DNA from: Pseudomonas marginalis | GTDB taxonomy: Bacteria > Pseudomonadota > Gammaproteobacteria > Pseudomonadales > Pseudomonadaceae | Length of the DNA: 64,000 nt | NCBI RefSeq assembly: GCF_024169655.1 | Contig: NZ_JALJWV010000001.1 | Location: forward strand, 2,175,001-2,239,000 | Direction: 5' to 3' | In this document: one piece after another, positions 53,389-60,902 of the stretch | How positions within the stretch are numbered: position 1 is the stretch's first letter | How the letters are laid out: each line of letters begins with the position of its first letter | The notes under the pieces: generated by a model | Database searches by the model: none | Seen by the model: only the letters and a program-made list of their open reading frames with translations | Told to the model about the DNA's origin: nothing | Made by a program: the position numbers and the translations under genes

Positions 53389-54666
53389 TCAGAACACCGC
53401 CTTGACCTGCAAGCCCAGCACCAGTGCGTTGTCGATGTCCTTACCGGAAAACGCCCCAGGCGCGAGGATGTATTGCACATCCGGGCGCAGGTTCAGCCAT
53501 GGCGTGGCCTGGTAGCCGTAACTGAGTTCGATCAATTGTTCGGCGTTGTCGAGGTTGGGGTAGCTGGTACCGGCGTTGAAGGCGGCCAGCTCCTGCACAT
53601 CGCGGCTGCGCGGGTTTGGCACGGCGCGGCCATAACCCAGGGCGAGGGTGTCGCGTGGCCGGCCTTCGAACGGTTTGTACAGCACGACGCCCGCGCCATA
53701 CCACTTGGTGAACGGCGAGGCCGCTTCGCTGGCGGCGGAGTATTGGCCGAAGGCGTGCAGCACGCGACCTGCCGACGCGCTGGACGCCCAGACTGCCTGG
53801 TCGATCAGCAGGTAGTGACCGCCGCGTCCGCTGACCTTCTCAGTGCTGCCGATGCGTTTCACATCGGAGCTGTCGTAGTAATAGCCCAACTTGTATTCAC
53901 CCGGCAGCGTGCCGGCCGGTTTGTACACCAACTCAATCGGTACCACAGTGCCGGTGGTGTGCTTGGGGCTCAGCTTCCAGGCGCGGCTGGAGTTGCCATT
54001 ACTCTCCGGGTCCACGTTGAACGCGGCCACGCGCAGTTGCCAGGACGGCGAAAAGTCGTATTTCACCCGTGCGCCCAGGCGGGCATTCGGGTAGTTGGTC
54101 CAGCCGCTGCCGCCGGACATGTTCAGCGGGTGCCCGCAGAAACCGGCGTTCATGAAATTGCATAGGATGCCGCTGTCCAAGCCTCCCAGGTCGTTGCCCA
54201 TCGCCATATAACCGAGCTTGAGGTTCAACGCCGGGGTGAACAGCGTGCGCTCGTAGCTCAACTCGGTCAGGCGGGTGTAGAGGCCGCCGTAGTTTTCCTG
54301 GATCGGCAGGCGGTTGCCTACCAGGTCCTCGGAAGCGCTGTTGCCGCGTCGGTCGTTGATGGTCAGTTGGATGCGGTCGCCGTTGTTCAAGCCGTACAAC
54401 TTGCCCAAGTCGAACTGCACGCCCAGCTTGATGTTTTGCGAGTAGCGTGCCGAACGGTGTAGGCCGCCGTGGGCGTTGTACGCGGTTTCGCCGCTGTAGT
54501 CGCCGGTGAAGCGAACGCCTTGCTCGTCGAGTTCACGGCGCAGGCCGCCCCAGTCGCCGGTCAGGGTGGTGTCATCGGCTTGGGCGGGCAGGACAGCACC
54601 AAACGCCAGGCCCAGCAGCAGGCGCCCAACGAGGTTGTTGGGTAAAAAGTGAGAAGCAGGAGGCAT
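53389..54666 (-). CDS. oprB: Carbohydrate-selective porin
   Basis: A 425-residue OprB-family barrel with a signal peptide (LPNNLVGRLLLGLAFGAVL, ending PAQADDT). Mature TGDWGGLRRELDEQGVRFTG is the OprB start, and the end LVLGLQVKAVF has a terminal Phe. It follows gcd by 57 bp, so glucose would enter through this porin and be oxidised to gluconate in the periplasm. Confidence 0.93.
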   Translation of the reverse strand: MPPASHFLPNNLVGRLLLGLAFGAVLPAQADDTTLTGDWGGLRRELDEQGVRFTGDYSGETAYNAHGGLHRSARYSQNIKLGVQFDLGKLYGLNNGDRIQLTINDRRGNSASEDLVGNRLPIQENYGGLYTRLTELSYERTLFTPALNLKLGYMAMGNDLGGLDSGILCNFMNAGFCGHPLNMSGGSGWTNYPNARLGARVKYDFSPSWQLRVAAFNVDPESNGNSSRAWKLSPKHTTGTVVPIELVYKPAGTLPGEYKLGYYYDSSDVKRIGSTEKVSGRGGHYLLIDQAVWASSASAGRVLHAFGQYSAASEAASPFTKWYGAGVVLYKPFEGRPRDTLALGYGRAVPNPRSRDVQELAAFNAGTSYPNLDNAEQLIELSYGYQATPWLNLRPDVQYILAPGAFSGKDIDNALVLGLQVKAVF

Positions 54667-54723
54667 GCGTGGTCTTCCAGAAACACAACGCGCGGTACGG
54701 GGGCACCGCGCGAAAGGGCAGGG

Positions 54724-57132
54724 TTATGGCAGGGCGTAGGCGATCACAGAGTCGCCACGGTCGGTGGACTGGCGCGCACCGCCGGCAGTGATCACGACGT
54801 ACTGTTTGCCGGTTTTCGGCGACACGTAGGTCATCGGGCCGCCTTGGCTGCCGACGGGCAGGCGGGCCTTCCAGATTTCGTCACCGTTGCCGCTGTTGAA
54901 GGCGCGCAGGTAGAAGTCCTGGGTGCCGGCGATAAAGATCAGGCCGCCCTGGGTCGACAGCGTGCCGCCGAGGGTCGGCAGGCCGATCTTGATCGGCAGG
55001 TGCATGCGGATGCCCAGGGGGCCGGTGTCTTCCACGGTGCCGACCGGCACTTGCCAGGCGATTTTCTGGGTCTTCATGTCGATGGCGGTGAGGGTGCCGA
55101 ATGGCGGCGCCTGGCACGGGATGCCGGCCACCGACAGGAAGCGGTTTTTATTCACCGCATACGGCGTGCCCTTGAGTGGCACCGCGCCCATGCCGGTGTT
55201 CAGCGCTTCGCCACCGGACGTGGCCTGGGCCTTGTTCTGCGATGGGATCATCTGAATCCACAGGCCCAGGCGCATGTCGTTGACGAAGATAAAACCGTGT
55301 ACCGGGTCGGTGGAAATACTGCCCCAGTTCATGCCGCCCAGGGAGCCGGGGAAGCTCAGCGATTTGTCGGTACCCGGCGCGGTGTACAGGCCGTCGTAGC
55401 GCATGCCTTTGAAGTCGATGCGGCACAGCAACTGGTCATAGGGCGTGGCGCCCCACATGTCCGACTCGGTCAGGGTCTGCGCGCCGATCTGCGGCATGCC
55501 CAGGGATTTGGGCTGGGTTGGCGAGTACGGTTCGTTGGGGATATTCGCCGCCTTGACCGGCACTTCCTGCACGTCGGTCAGCGGCTTGCCGGTGGCGCGG
55601 TCGAGCACATAGATCTGCCCGGCCTTGGTGCCGATCACCACCGCCGGTACGGCTTTGTCGCTGCCCGGCGGGGTGAAGTCGATCAGGCTCGGTTGCATCG
55701 GCAGGTCGAAGTCCCACAGGTCATTGTGGACGGTCTGGTACACCCACTTTTCAGCACCGGTGGAGGCGTCCAGCGCCAGCACGGAAGCCCCGTATTTGTG
55801 GTTCAGCTGGGTGCGTTCCACACCGTAGATATCGGTGGACGAGCTGCCCATTGGCAGGAACACGGTGTTCATCAGTGGGTCATAGGACATCGGCGCCCAA
55901 CTGTTGGGCGTGCTGCGCACATAGGTGCTGCCTGCTGCCGGCGCTTGTTTGTCGTCCGGATTGCCCGGGTCGAAGGCCCAGCGCATTTGCCCGCTGATCA
56001 CATCGAAGCCACGGATCACGCCACCGGGCATGTCGGTCTGCACGTTGTCGGCCACGCGGCCACCGACCACCACGGTGGTGCCGGCGATCAACGGCGCCGA
56101 GGACAATTGGTAATAACTGTCGGGCACATCGCCCAGGCCGGCCTTGAGATCCACCTGGCCGTGGGTGCCGAAGTCTTCGCAGAATTTACCGGTGTCGGCA
56201 TCCACGGCGATCAGGCGCGCATCGATGGTGTTGGTCAGCAAGCGACGCTGGCACTGCGCACCGGCTGCCACGCTGGCGGCGATGATCGGCGAGCTGTTCG
56301 GCTGGGTCGGCTGTGCGATCGGCGCGCTGGCATCGAAATACGCCATGCCTCGGCAACGCTGCCATACCGCCGACTTGGCGTTTATTGCGTTCTTCCACAG
56401 CTCTTTGCCGGTGTCGGCGTCCAGGGCGATCAGGTTGTTGTGCGGCGTGCAGATAAACACTTTGTTGCCGATCTGCAGGGGCGTCAGTTGGTCTTCGGCA
56501 CCATTGCCGTCGCTGATGGCCACGTCGCCGGTGTGGTAGGTCCACGCCACTTTGAGTTTGTCGATGTTGTCGCGATTGATCTGGTCCAGCGCGGCAAAAC
56601 GGCTGCCCCCTTCGGTGTTGCCGTAGTGGGCCCAGTCTTTCTGTGCATCGGCTGCGGCCACTGGCGTGATGCCAGGGCCTTTACCTGTCGGCGCTACGCT
56701 TGGGTGAGCCACGAACATATTGCCCGCCGCGACCGCCACGCCCACCGCCAGGACGGCGGCGATGCCATAAGCAGCGCGCGCAGGTCGGCCGGCCAGCAGC
56801 GGATACACCAGCGCCACCACCAGGCCGACCACCGCGAACATGAACAGCCGCGAAAACAGCGGCCAGAACACCAGCCCCACCTCCGCCACCGCCCAGATCG
56901 CGGTGCCCACCAGGAACGCCGCAAACAACCACGCGCCAGCGGTTTTGCACTGGGCAATCAACAGCCCGGAAACGGCCATGACCACGCCGCCGATCAGGAA
57001 GTACCAGGAGCCGCCCAGGCTGACCAGCTTGAAGCCGCCAACGGCTAGCGCGAGGCCGAGCAGGGCGATGATCACGCCCAGGCCCAGGAGGAGGAATCTA
57101 GAGGCGCCAGTGGCGCGCGATGCTCGTTTCAT
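54724..57132 (-). CDS. gcd: PQQ-dependent membrane glucose dehydrogenase
   Basis: An 802-residue quinoprotein oxidising glucose to gluconolactone in the periplasm and passing electrons to ubiquinone. Five N-terminal membrane helices (about 15-140), then an eight-bladed PQQ propeller beginning DWAHYGNTEGGSRFAALDQI and with blade repeats such as WVYQTVHNDLWDFDLPMQPS. The end GKQYVVITAGGARQ is typical. Length fits Gcd. It is first in the gcd-oprB operon. Confidence 0.95.
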   Translation of the reverse strand: MKRASRATGASRFLLLGLGVIIALLGLALAVGGFKLVSLGGSWYFLIGGVVMAVSGLLIAQCKTAGAWLFAAFLVGTAIWAVAEVGLVFWPLFSRLFMFAVVGLVVALVYPLLAGRPARAAYGIAAVLAVGVAVAAGNMFVAHPSVAPTGKGPGITPVAAADAQKDWAHYGNTEGGSRFAALDQINRDNIDKLKVAWTYHTGDVAISDGNGAEDQLTPLQIGNKVFICTPHNNLIALDADTGKELWKNAINAKSAVWQRCRGMAYFDASAPIAQPTQPNSSPIIAASVAAGAQCQRRLLTNTIDARLIAVDADTGKFCEDFGTHGQVDLKAGLGDVPDSYYQLSSAPLIAGTTVVVGGRVADNVQTDMPGGVIRGFDVISGQMRWAFDPGNPDDKQAPAAGSTYVRSTPNSWAPMSYDPLMNTVFLPMGSSSTDIYGVERTQLNHKYGASVLALDASTGAEKWVYQTVHNDLWDFDLPMQPSLIDFTPPGSDKAVPAVVIGTKAGQIYVLDRATGKPLTDVQEVPVKAANIPNEPYSPTQPKSLGMPQIGAQTLTESDMWGATPYDQLLCRIDFKGMRYDGLYTAPGTDKSLSFPGSLGGMNWGSISTDPVHGFIFVNDMRLGLWIQMIPSQNKAQATSGGEALNTGMGAVPLKGTPYAVNKNRFLSVAGIPCQAPPFGTLTAIDMKTQKIAWQVPVGTVEDTGPLGIRMHLPIKIGLPTLGGTLSTQGGLIFIAGTQDFYLRAFNSGNGDEIWKARLPVGSQGGPMTYVSPKTGKQYVVITAGGARQSTDRGDSVIAYALP

Positions 57133-57250
57133 GTCGACAGGACTCGAGTGGGAGGGGCAAAACGCGATTTTAGCAAGATAAGTAACTGGTTAGTACATTT
57201 GGCTCGGTAATAGACTCTTCCCTGTAGGGTGATGATAGCCGGGCGCAAAA

Positions 57251-57283
57251 AAGCCGCTTGCTCCGTGAAGAGGCAAGCGGCTT
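57251..57283 (-). terminator. Rho-independent terminator after the LLM gene
   Basis: On the minus strand AAGCCGCTTGC-N11-GCAAGCGGCTT is an 11-bp perfect stem followed by a run of T (TTTTTTGC). It lies 14 bp beyond the stop of the flavin monooxygenase gene. Confidence 0.85.
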
Positions 57284-57296
57284 GGTTATTCAGCGA

Positions 57297-58340
57297 TCAA
57301 CGAAACGCTGGCACGACCTGCTCGATAAACAGCGCCAAGGACTTTTTCTTCTCGGCATGGGGCAGGCTGTTGTCGCACCAGAAGCTGAACTCATCCACGC
57401 CCAGCTCCTGGTAGTACTGGATACGCGGGATGATTTCTTCGGCGGTGCCGATCATGGCGGTCTTGTGCAGGCTGTCCAGCTCGAACTCCGGGCGGCCGGC
57501 GAATTTCTCTTCCGGGCTCGGCGCCAGGAAACCGTTGACCGGCACCTCCTTGTTGCCGAACCAGGCATCGAAGGTGCGATAGAACTTGGAGATCGCCTTG
57601 GCCCCGACTTTCCAGCCTTGCGGGTCGTCGGCGGCGTGTACGTGGGTGTGGCGCAGCACCATCAATTGCGGGCGCGGCACGCCGGGGTTGTTGTCGAGGG
57701 CGGTCTGGAATTTGTTTTTCAGGTCCAGGACTTCTTCGTCGCCCTTCATCAGCGGCGTGACCATCACGTTGCAGCCGTTGGCCACCGCGAAATTGTGGGA
57801 GTCCGGATCGCGGGCGGCGATCCACATCGGCGGGTGGGGTTTCTGCACGGGTTTGGGCACGCTGGTGGAGGTGGGGAATTTCCAGATATCGCCGTCGTGG
57901 GCATAGTCGCCTTGCCACAACGCGCGCACCACCGGGACCATTTCGCGCAGCGCCTGGCCGCCGCTGGAAGCGGGCATGCCGCCGGCCATGCGGTCGAACT
58001 CGACCTGGTAGGCGCCGCGGGCCAGGCCGACTTCCATGCGGCCGTTGCTGATCACGTCGAGCAAGGCGCATTCACCCGCCACCCGCAGCGGGTGCCAGAA
58101 CGGCGCGATGATGGTGCCGGCGCCCAGGTGAATGGTGGTGGTCTTGGCCGCGAGGTAAGCCAGCAACGGCATCGGGCTTGGCGAGATGGTGTATTCCATG
58201 GCGTGGTGCTCGCCAATCCATACGGTGCTGAAGCCACCGGCTTCGGCCATCAGGGTCAATTCGGTCAAGTCTTCGAACAACTGGCGGTGGCTGATGCTCT
58301 CGTCCCAACGTTCCATGTGTACGAACAGGGAAAACTTCAT
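57297..58340 (-). CDS. LLM-class flavin-dependent monooxygenase
   Basis: A 347-residue bacterial-luciferase-like TIM barrel. MKFSLFVHMERWDES, then GGFSTVWIGEHHAMEYTISP with the conserved His pair, and GRMEVGLARGAYQVEFDRMA, the FMN phosphate region, are visible. It needs FMNH2 from a separate reductase; a flavin reductase gene on the same strand starts about 1.65 kb upstream, with a repeat array between. Both carry a TGGTATACC-centred palindrome upstream. The substrate is unknown; related enzymes act on sulfonates, alkanes or nitrilotriacetate. Confidence 0.85.
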   Translation of the reverse strand: MKFSLFVHMERWDESISHRQLFEDLTELTLMAEAGGFSTVWIGEHHAMEYTISPSPMPLLAYLAAKTTTIHLGAGTIIAPFWHPLRVAGECALLDVISNGRMEVGLARGAYQVEFDRMAGGMPASSGGQALREMVPVVRALWQGDYAHDGDIWKFPTSTSVPKPVQKPHPPMWIAARDPDSHNFAVANGCNVMVTPLMKGDEEVLDLKNKFQTALDNNPGVPRPQLMVLRHTHVHAADDPQGWKVGAKAISKFYRTFDAWFGNKEVPVNGFLAPSPEEKFAGRPEFELDSLHKTAMIGTAEEIIPRIQYYQELGVDEFSFWCDNSLPHAEKKKSLALFIEQVVPAFR

Positions 58341-58448
58341 GACGCTTACCTCGGATCTATTGTGATCGGCCTGTCGACCACGGGCCCTTAAGTGCTCTCA
58401 CCGTTGTAACGCTTGCCTTGGATAACGGCTGTTCGGCGGATTGATTGT

Positions 58449-58458
58449 TGGTATACCA
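58449..58458. promoter_or_regulatory. TGGTATACCA palindrome, LLM side
   Basis: A perfect 10-bp palindrome about 110 bp upstream of the LLM start and 71 bp upstream of the broken chemoreceptor start. It shares the core GGTATACC with the site at 60037-60058. Confidence 0.5.
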
Positions 58459-58528
58459 TAATATGGAATATCCACAAAGCTTTTCTCTCCAACGGTTACA
58501 CCCTCACCTCACAAGGAAGGTGAGCCCG

Positions 58529-58619
58529 ATGAACATAAAACAAAAACTGATCCTGGCCTTTGCGGTGATTGCCAGCCTACCGGTGATTCTGGTGGCTGTG
58601 CTGATCATCCTCAACGTGC
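58529..58619 (+). pseudogene. 5' stub of a methyl-accepting chemotaxis protein gene
   Basis: Thirty codons from an ATG with a strong ribosome site (AAGGAAGG, eight bases before) encode MNIKQKLILAFAVIASLPVI then LVAVLIILNV: the short cytoplasmic start and first membrane helix of a chemoreceptor. At 58620 the sequence changes abruptly into the 235-bp repeat array. The rest of the receptor is absent from the window. Confidence 0.8.
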
Positions 58620-58699
58620 ATGAGGTTCTTCACCGAGCCGACCATGATCGCGTGGTCGCTCACGCCACTGGAGCGGGGCGGACACCCCGCAATCAAACT

Positions 58700-58788
58700 G
58701 TGGGAGGGGGCTTGCCCCCGATAGCGGTGGGTCAGTTACAGATAAGCTGGCTGTTCCTCCGCCATCGGGGGCAAGCCCCCTCCCACAA
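58700..58788. repeat. REPIN E1 in the tandem array
   Basis: Canonical arms TGTGGGAGGG...CGATAGCGG and CCGCCATCGG...CTCCCACA. Equivalent REPINs lie at about 58935-59023, 59170-59258 and 59405-59493. Confidence 0.88.
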
Positions 58789-58934
58789 AATTTTGTGTGT
58801 GGCTTAGGCTGGCATGGGCAATACACCAGTGGCCCGGCGTTCTGCTGGGGCACGATGAGGTTCTTCACCGAGCCGACCATGATCGCTTGGTCACTCACTC
58901 CACTGGGATGGGGCTGACACCCCGCAATCAAACT

Positions 58935-59023
58935 GTGGGAGGGGGCTTGCCCCCGATAGCGGTGGGTCAGCTACAGATAAGCTGGCTGTTCCTCCGCCAT
59001 CGGGGGCAAGTCCCCTCCCACAA
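58935..59023. repeat. REPIN E2 in the tandem array
   Basis: Second copy; the right arm reads GGCAAGTCCCCTCCC, a single C-to-T change from the others. Confidence 0.85.
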
Positions 59024-59169
59024 AGTTTTGCGTGTGGCTTAGGCCTGCATGGGCAATACACCAGTGGCCCGGCGTTCTGCCGGGGCACGATGAGGTTCTT
59101 CACCGAGCCGACCATGATCGCTTGGTCACTCACTCCACTGGGACGGGGCTGACACCCTGCAATCAAACT

Positions 59170-59258
59170 GTGGGAGGGGGCTTGCCCCCGATAGCGGTGG
59201 GTCAGCTACAGATAAGCTGGCTGTTCCTCCGCCATCGGGGGCAAGCCCCCTCCCACAA
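59170..59258. repeat. REPIN E3 in the tandem array
   Basis: Third copy, identical arms to E1. Confidence 0.85.
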
Positions 59259-59404
59259 AGTTTTGTGTGTGGCTTAGGCTGGCATGGGCAATACACCAGT
59301 GGCCCGGCGTTCTGCCGGGGCACGATGAGGTTCTTCACCGAGCCGACCATGATCGCGTGCTCGCTCACGCCACTGGAGCGGGGCTGACACCCCGCAACCA
59401 AACT

Positions 59405-59493
59405 GTGGGAGGGGGCTTGCCCCCGATAGCGGTGGGTCAGCTACAGATAAGCTGGCTGTTCCTCCGCCATCGGGGGCAAGCCCCCTCCCACAA
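59405..59493. repeat. REPIN E4 in the tandem array
   Basis: Fourth copy, 15 bp beyond the stop of the intact flavin reductase gene. Confidence 0.85.
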
Positions 59494-59508
59494 AATTTTG
59501 TGTGTGGC

Positions 59509-59994
59509 CTAGGCCGGCATGGGCAGGGCGCCCATCTTGCCGTGGCAATACACCAGTGGCCCGGCGTTCTGCTGGGGCACGATGAGGTTCTTCACCGAGC
59601 CGACCATGATCGCGTGGTCACCGCCTTCATACTCGCGCCACAACTCGCATTCGATCACCGCCGTGGCATTCGCCAGGATCGGGTTGCCCAGCTCGCTGAG
59701 CGTCCACTCGATGCCTTGGGCCTTGTCTTTGCCCTTGCGCGCAAAGGCATAGGCTTCGGTTTGCTGCCCGCCGGAGAGCACATGGATGGCAAAGCGTTTG
59801 TTCTTGATCAACACCGGGTACGAGTCGGAGCTGTAGTTGGGGCAGAACAGCACCAGCGCCGGGTCCATCGACAATGAACTGAACGCGCTGGCGGTCAGCC
59901 CGACGATTTGCCCGTCGTCATCGAGCGTGGTGATCACGGTGACCCCGGACGGAAACGAACCCATCACTTGTTTGTAGAGAGCGGCATCGATCAT
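59509..59994 (-). CDS. Flavin reductase (FMN-binding, HpaC-like)
   Basis: A 161-residue protein from the ATG at 59992-59994 (GAGGA upstream). MGSFPSGVTVITTLDDDGQI and GLTASAFSSLSMDPALVLFC are the flavin reductase-like signature, and GDHAIMVGSVKNLIVPQQNA the conserved C-terminal GDH segment. It would supply FMNH2 to the LLM monooxygenase on the same strand. The gene's 3' end is the source of the adjoining repeat units. Confidence 0.9.
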   Translation of the reverse strand: MIDAALYKQVMGSFPSGVTVITTLDDDGQIVGLTASAFSSLSMDPALVLFCPNYSSDSYPVLIKNKRFAIHVLSGGQQTEAYAFARKGKDKAQGIEWTLSELGNPILANATAVIECELWREYEGGDHAIMVGSVKNLIVPQQNAGPLVYCHGKMGALPMPA

Positions 59995-60021
59995 GGGACG
60001 GTCCTCGGCGGTAGAGCGGTT

Positions 60022-60027
60022 TTTATA
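60022..60027 (-). promoter_or_regulatory. Candidate -10 box of the flavin reductase gene
   Basis: TATAAA on the minus strand 28 bp upstream of the start; with a usual 17-bp spacer, the -35 would fall inside the palindrome at 60037-60058. Confidence 0.4.
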
Positions 60028-60036
60028 GGTTTGTAA

Positions 60037-60058
60037 GTATGATGGTATACCGTAATAC
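60037..60058. promoter_or_regulatory. GGTATACC-centred operator of the flavin reductase gene
   Basis: A 22-bp imperfect palindrome, GTATGATGGTA followed by TACCGTAATAC; 9 of 11 positions pair. It shares GGTATACC with the site upstream of the LLM gene and overlaps the expected -35 position. Confidence 0.55.
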
Positions 60059-60329
60059 AAAGCATGCAACTGCTTTTTCAAGCGCCCGATGAACGTCAGT
60101 TCTTGGTCTTTTAACCAATAAATGCTGGGGTAAAGGTGAGAGATGGCTATTGGCCATGTATCGCATTAGCAGATCAGATAAGCGCCAGAACTACGGATCA
60201 GTCTTGTGAAAAAATCGGGCTGCGTGTGGCGCTGTCGGGCGACGCGTCAGCGCCCGCCCGCTCCCACCTGTTTGACCGATATCGACATGAGATGCCCGTT
60301 GCTTCTTAGGCCACGGGGGCACGTCTGCT
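60059..60329. other. Intergenic region between the flavin reductase promoter and soxG
   Basis: No recognisable gene, RNA or repeat. Short open frames (for example plus strand from 60206) show no family features and normal-looking but non-homologous peptides. It contains the 3' flank of soxG. Confidence 0.5.
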
Positions 60330-60899
60330 TCATCTGCTGTGTAGGCCGTTCCCGCCAAACTCCTCCAACGCATCCATTAACGCACCTTCGAAGTACTCCT
60401 TCGAGGCGCGGTCCCAGAGGATATGGAACGCTGGCGCCTCCACGCTTCCCGAGTGGATGACGATCACATTGATCCGCGCCGCCGCCGTCTGCGCCACCGC
60501 TCCCGGCTTGAAGGCCGGAAAACTGAGGTCGACGCCGCACAGCTTGGCCATCACCTGGGCAATCGCGCCGCCGCTGAGCAACACGCAGGCGTGACTGTCC
60601 TGGCGCGGCAGCAGGTAGTGGGCGCGGTGGTCCAGTTCCCAGCGCGCCTCTTCATCGGCGATGCGCTGGCCCTGATCCTTCGGGCTGCCCAGCAACAGGT
60701 ATTCGTTCTGCGACAGGCGCGCCACCCAACCGCCGTCCGCTTGCGCGCTGGCTTGGTTGGGCGCAGCGGGCAGGCTGAAGCCTCGCGCCGTGAGGTAATC
60801 GGCGCTGTGTGCGCCGCGAAAGCCGACCCGGGGCAGGTCGGTCTGGTCGATCAGGCGGCAGGGCGGCGTGAGCAATTCGTGGGCTTTCAGACTGGTCAT
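60330..60899 (-). CDS. soxG: Sarcosine-oxidase-like gamma subunit
   Basis: A 189-residue protein of the SoxG family: ARLSQNEYLLLGSPKDQGQR, ACVLLSGGAIAQVMAKLCGV and a C-terminal HILWDRASKEYFEGALMDAL are typical. The subunit completes the heterotetramer. It starts 3 bp after soxA, so it is the last gene of the operon. Confidence 0.88.
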   Translation of the reverse strand: MTSLKAHELLTPPCRLIDQTDLPRVGFRGAHSADYLTARGFSLPAAPNQASAQADGGWVARLSQNEYLLLGSPKDQGQRIADEEARWELDHRAHYLLPRQDSHACVLLSGGAIAQVMAKLCGVDLSFPAFKPGAVAQTAAARINVIVIHSGSVEAPAFHILWDRASKEYFEGALMDALEEFGGNGLHSR

Positions 60900-60902
60900 G
60901 GC

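Larger units (their letters stand above)
58620..59581. repeat. Tandem array of four 235-bp units
   Basis: Units begin at 58620, 58855, 59090 and 59325 (ATGAGGTTCTTCACCGAGCC). The first three are exactly 235 bp. The fourth unit is 257 bp because it runs into the genuine flavin reductase 3' end with its extra 22 bp. Each contains the end of the flavin reductase gene and a REPIN. Units differ by a few substitutions. The array separates the chemoreceptor stub from the intact flavin reductase. Confidence 0.92.

Noticed and set aside
54649..57048. 799-codon open frame opposite gcd
   Set aside because: It is the antisense shadow of a clear quinoprotein gene. High GC and codon bias keep the opposite frame open; its translation has no family features.
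58797..59512. Three 81-codon plus-strand frames repeated at a 235-bp period
   Set aside because: They are by-products of the tandem units; their sense is set by REP palindromes and the antisense end of the reductase gene.
58620..59581. CRISPR array
   Set aside because: The units are 235 bp and adjoin directly without unique spacers, and no cas genes are near. They consist of a gene end plus a REPIN.
60206..60460. 84-codon plus-strand frame
   Set aside because: It runs into soxG on the other strand and shows no recognisable domain; the Cys/Arg-rich translation looks random.
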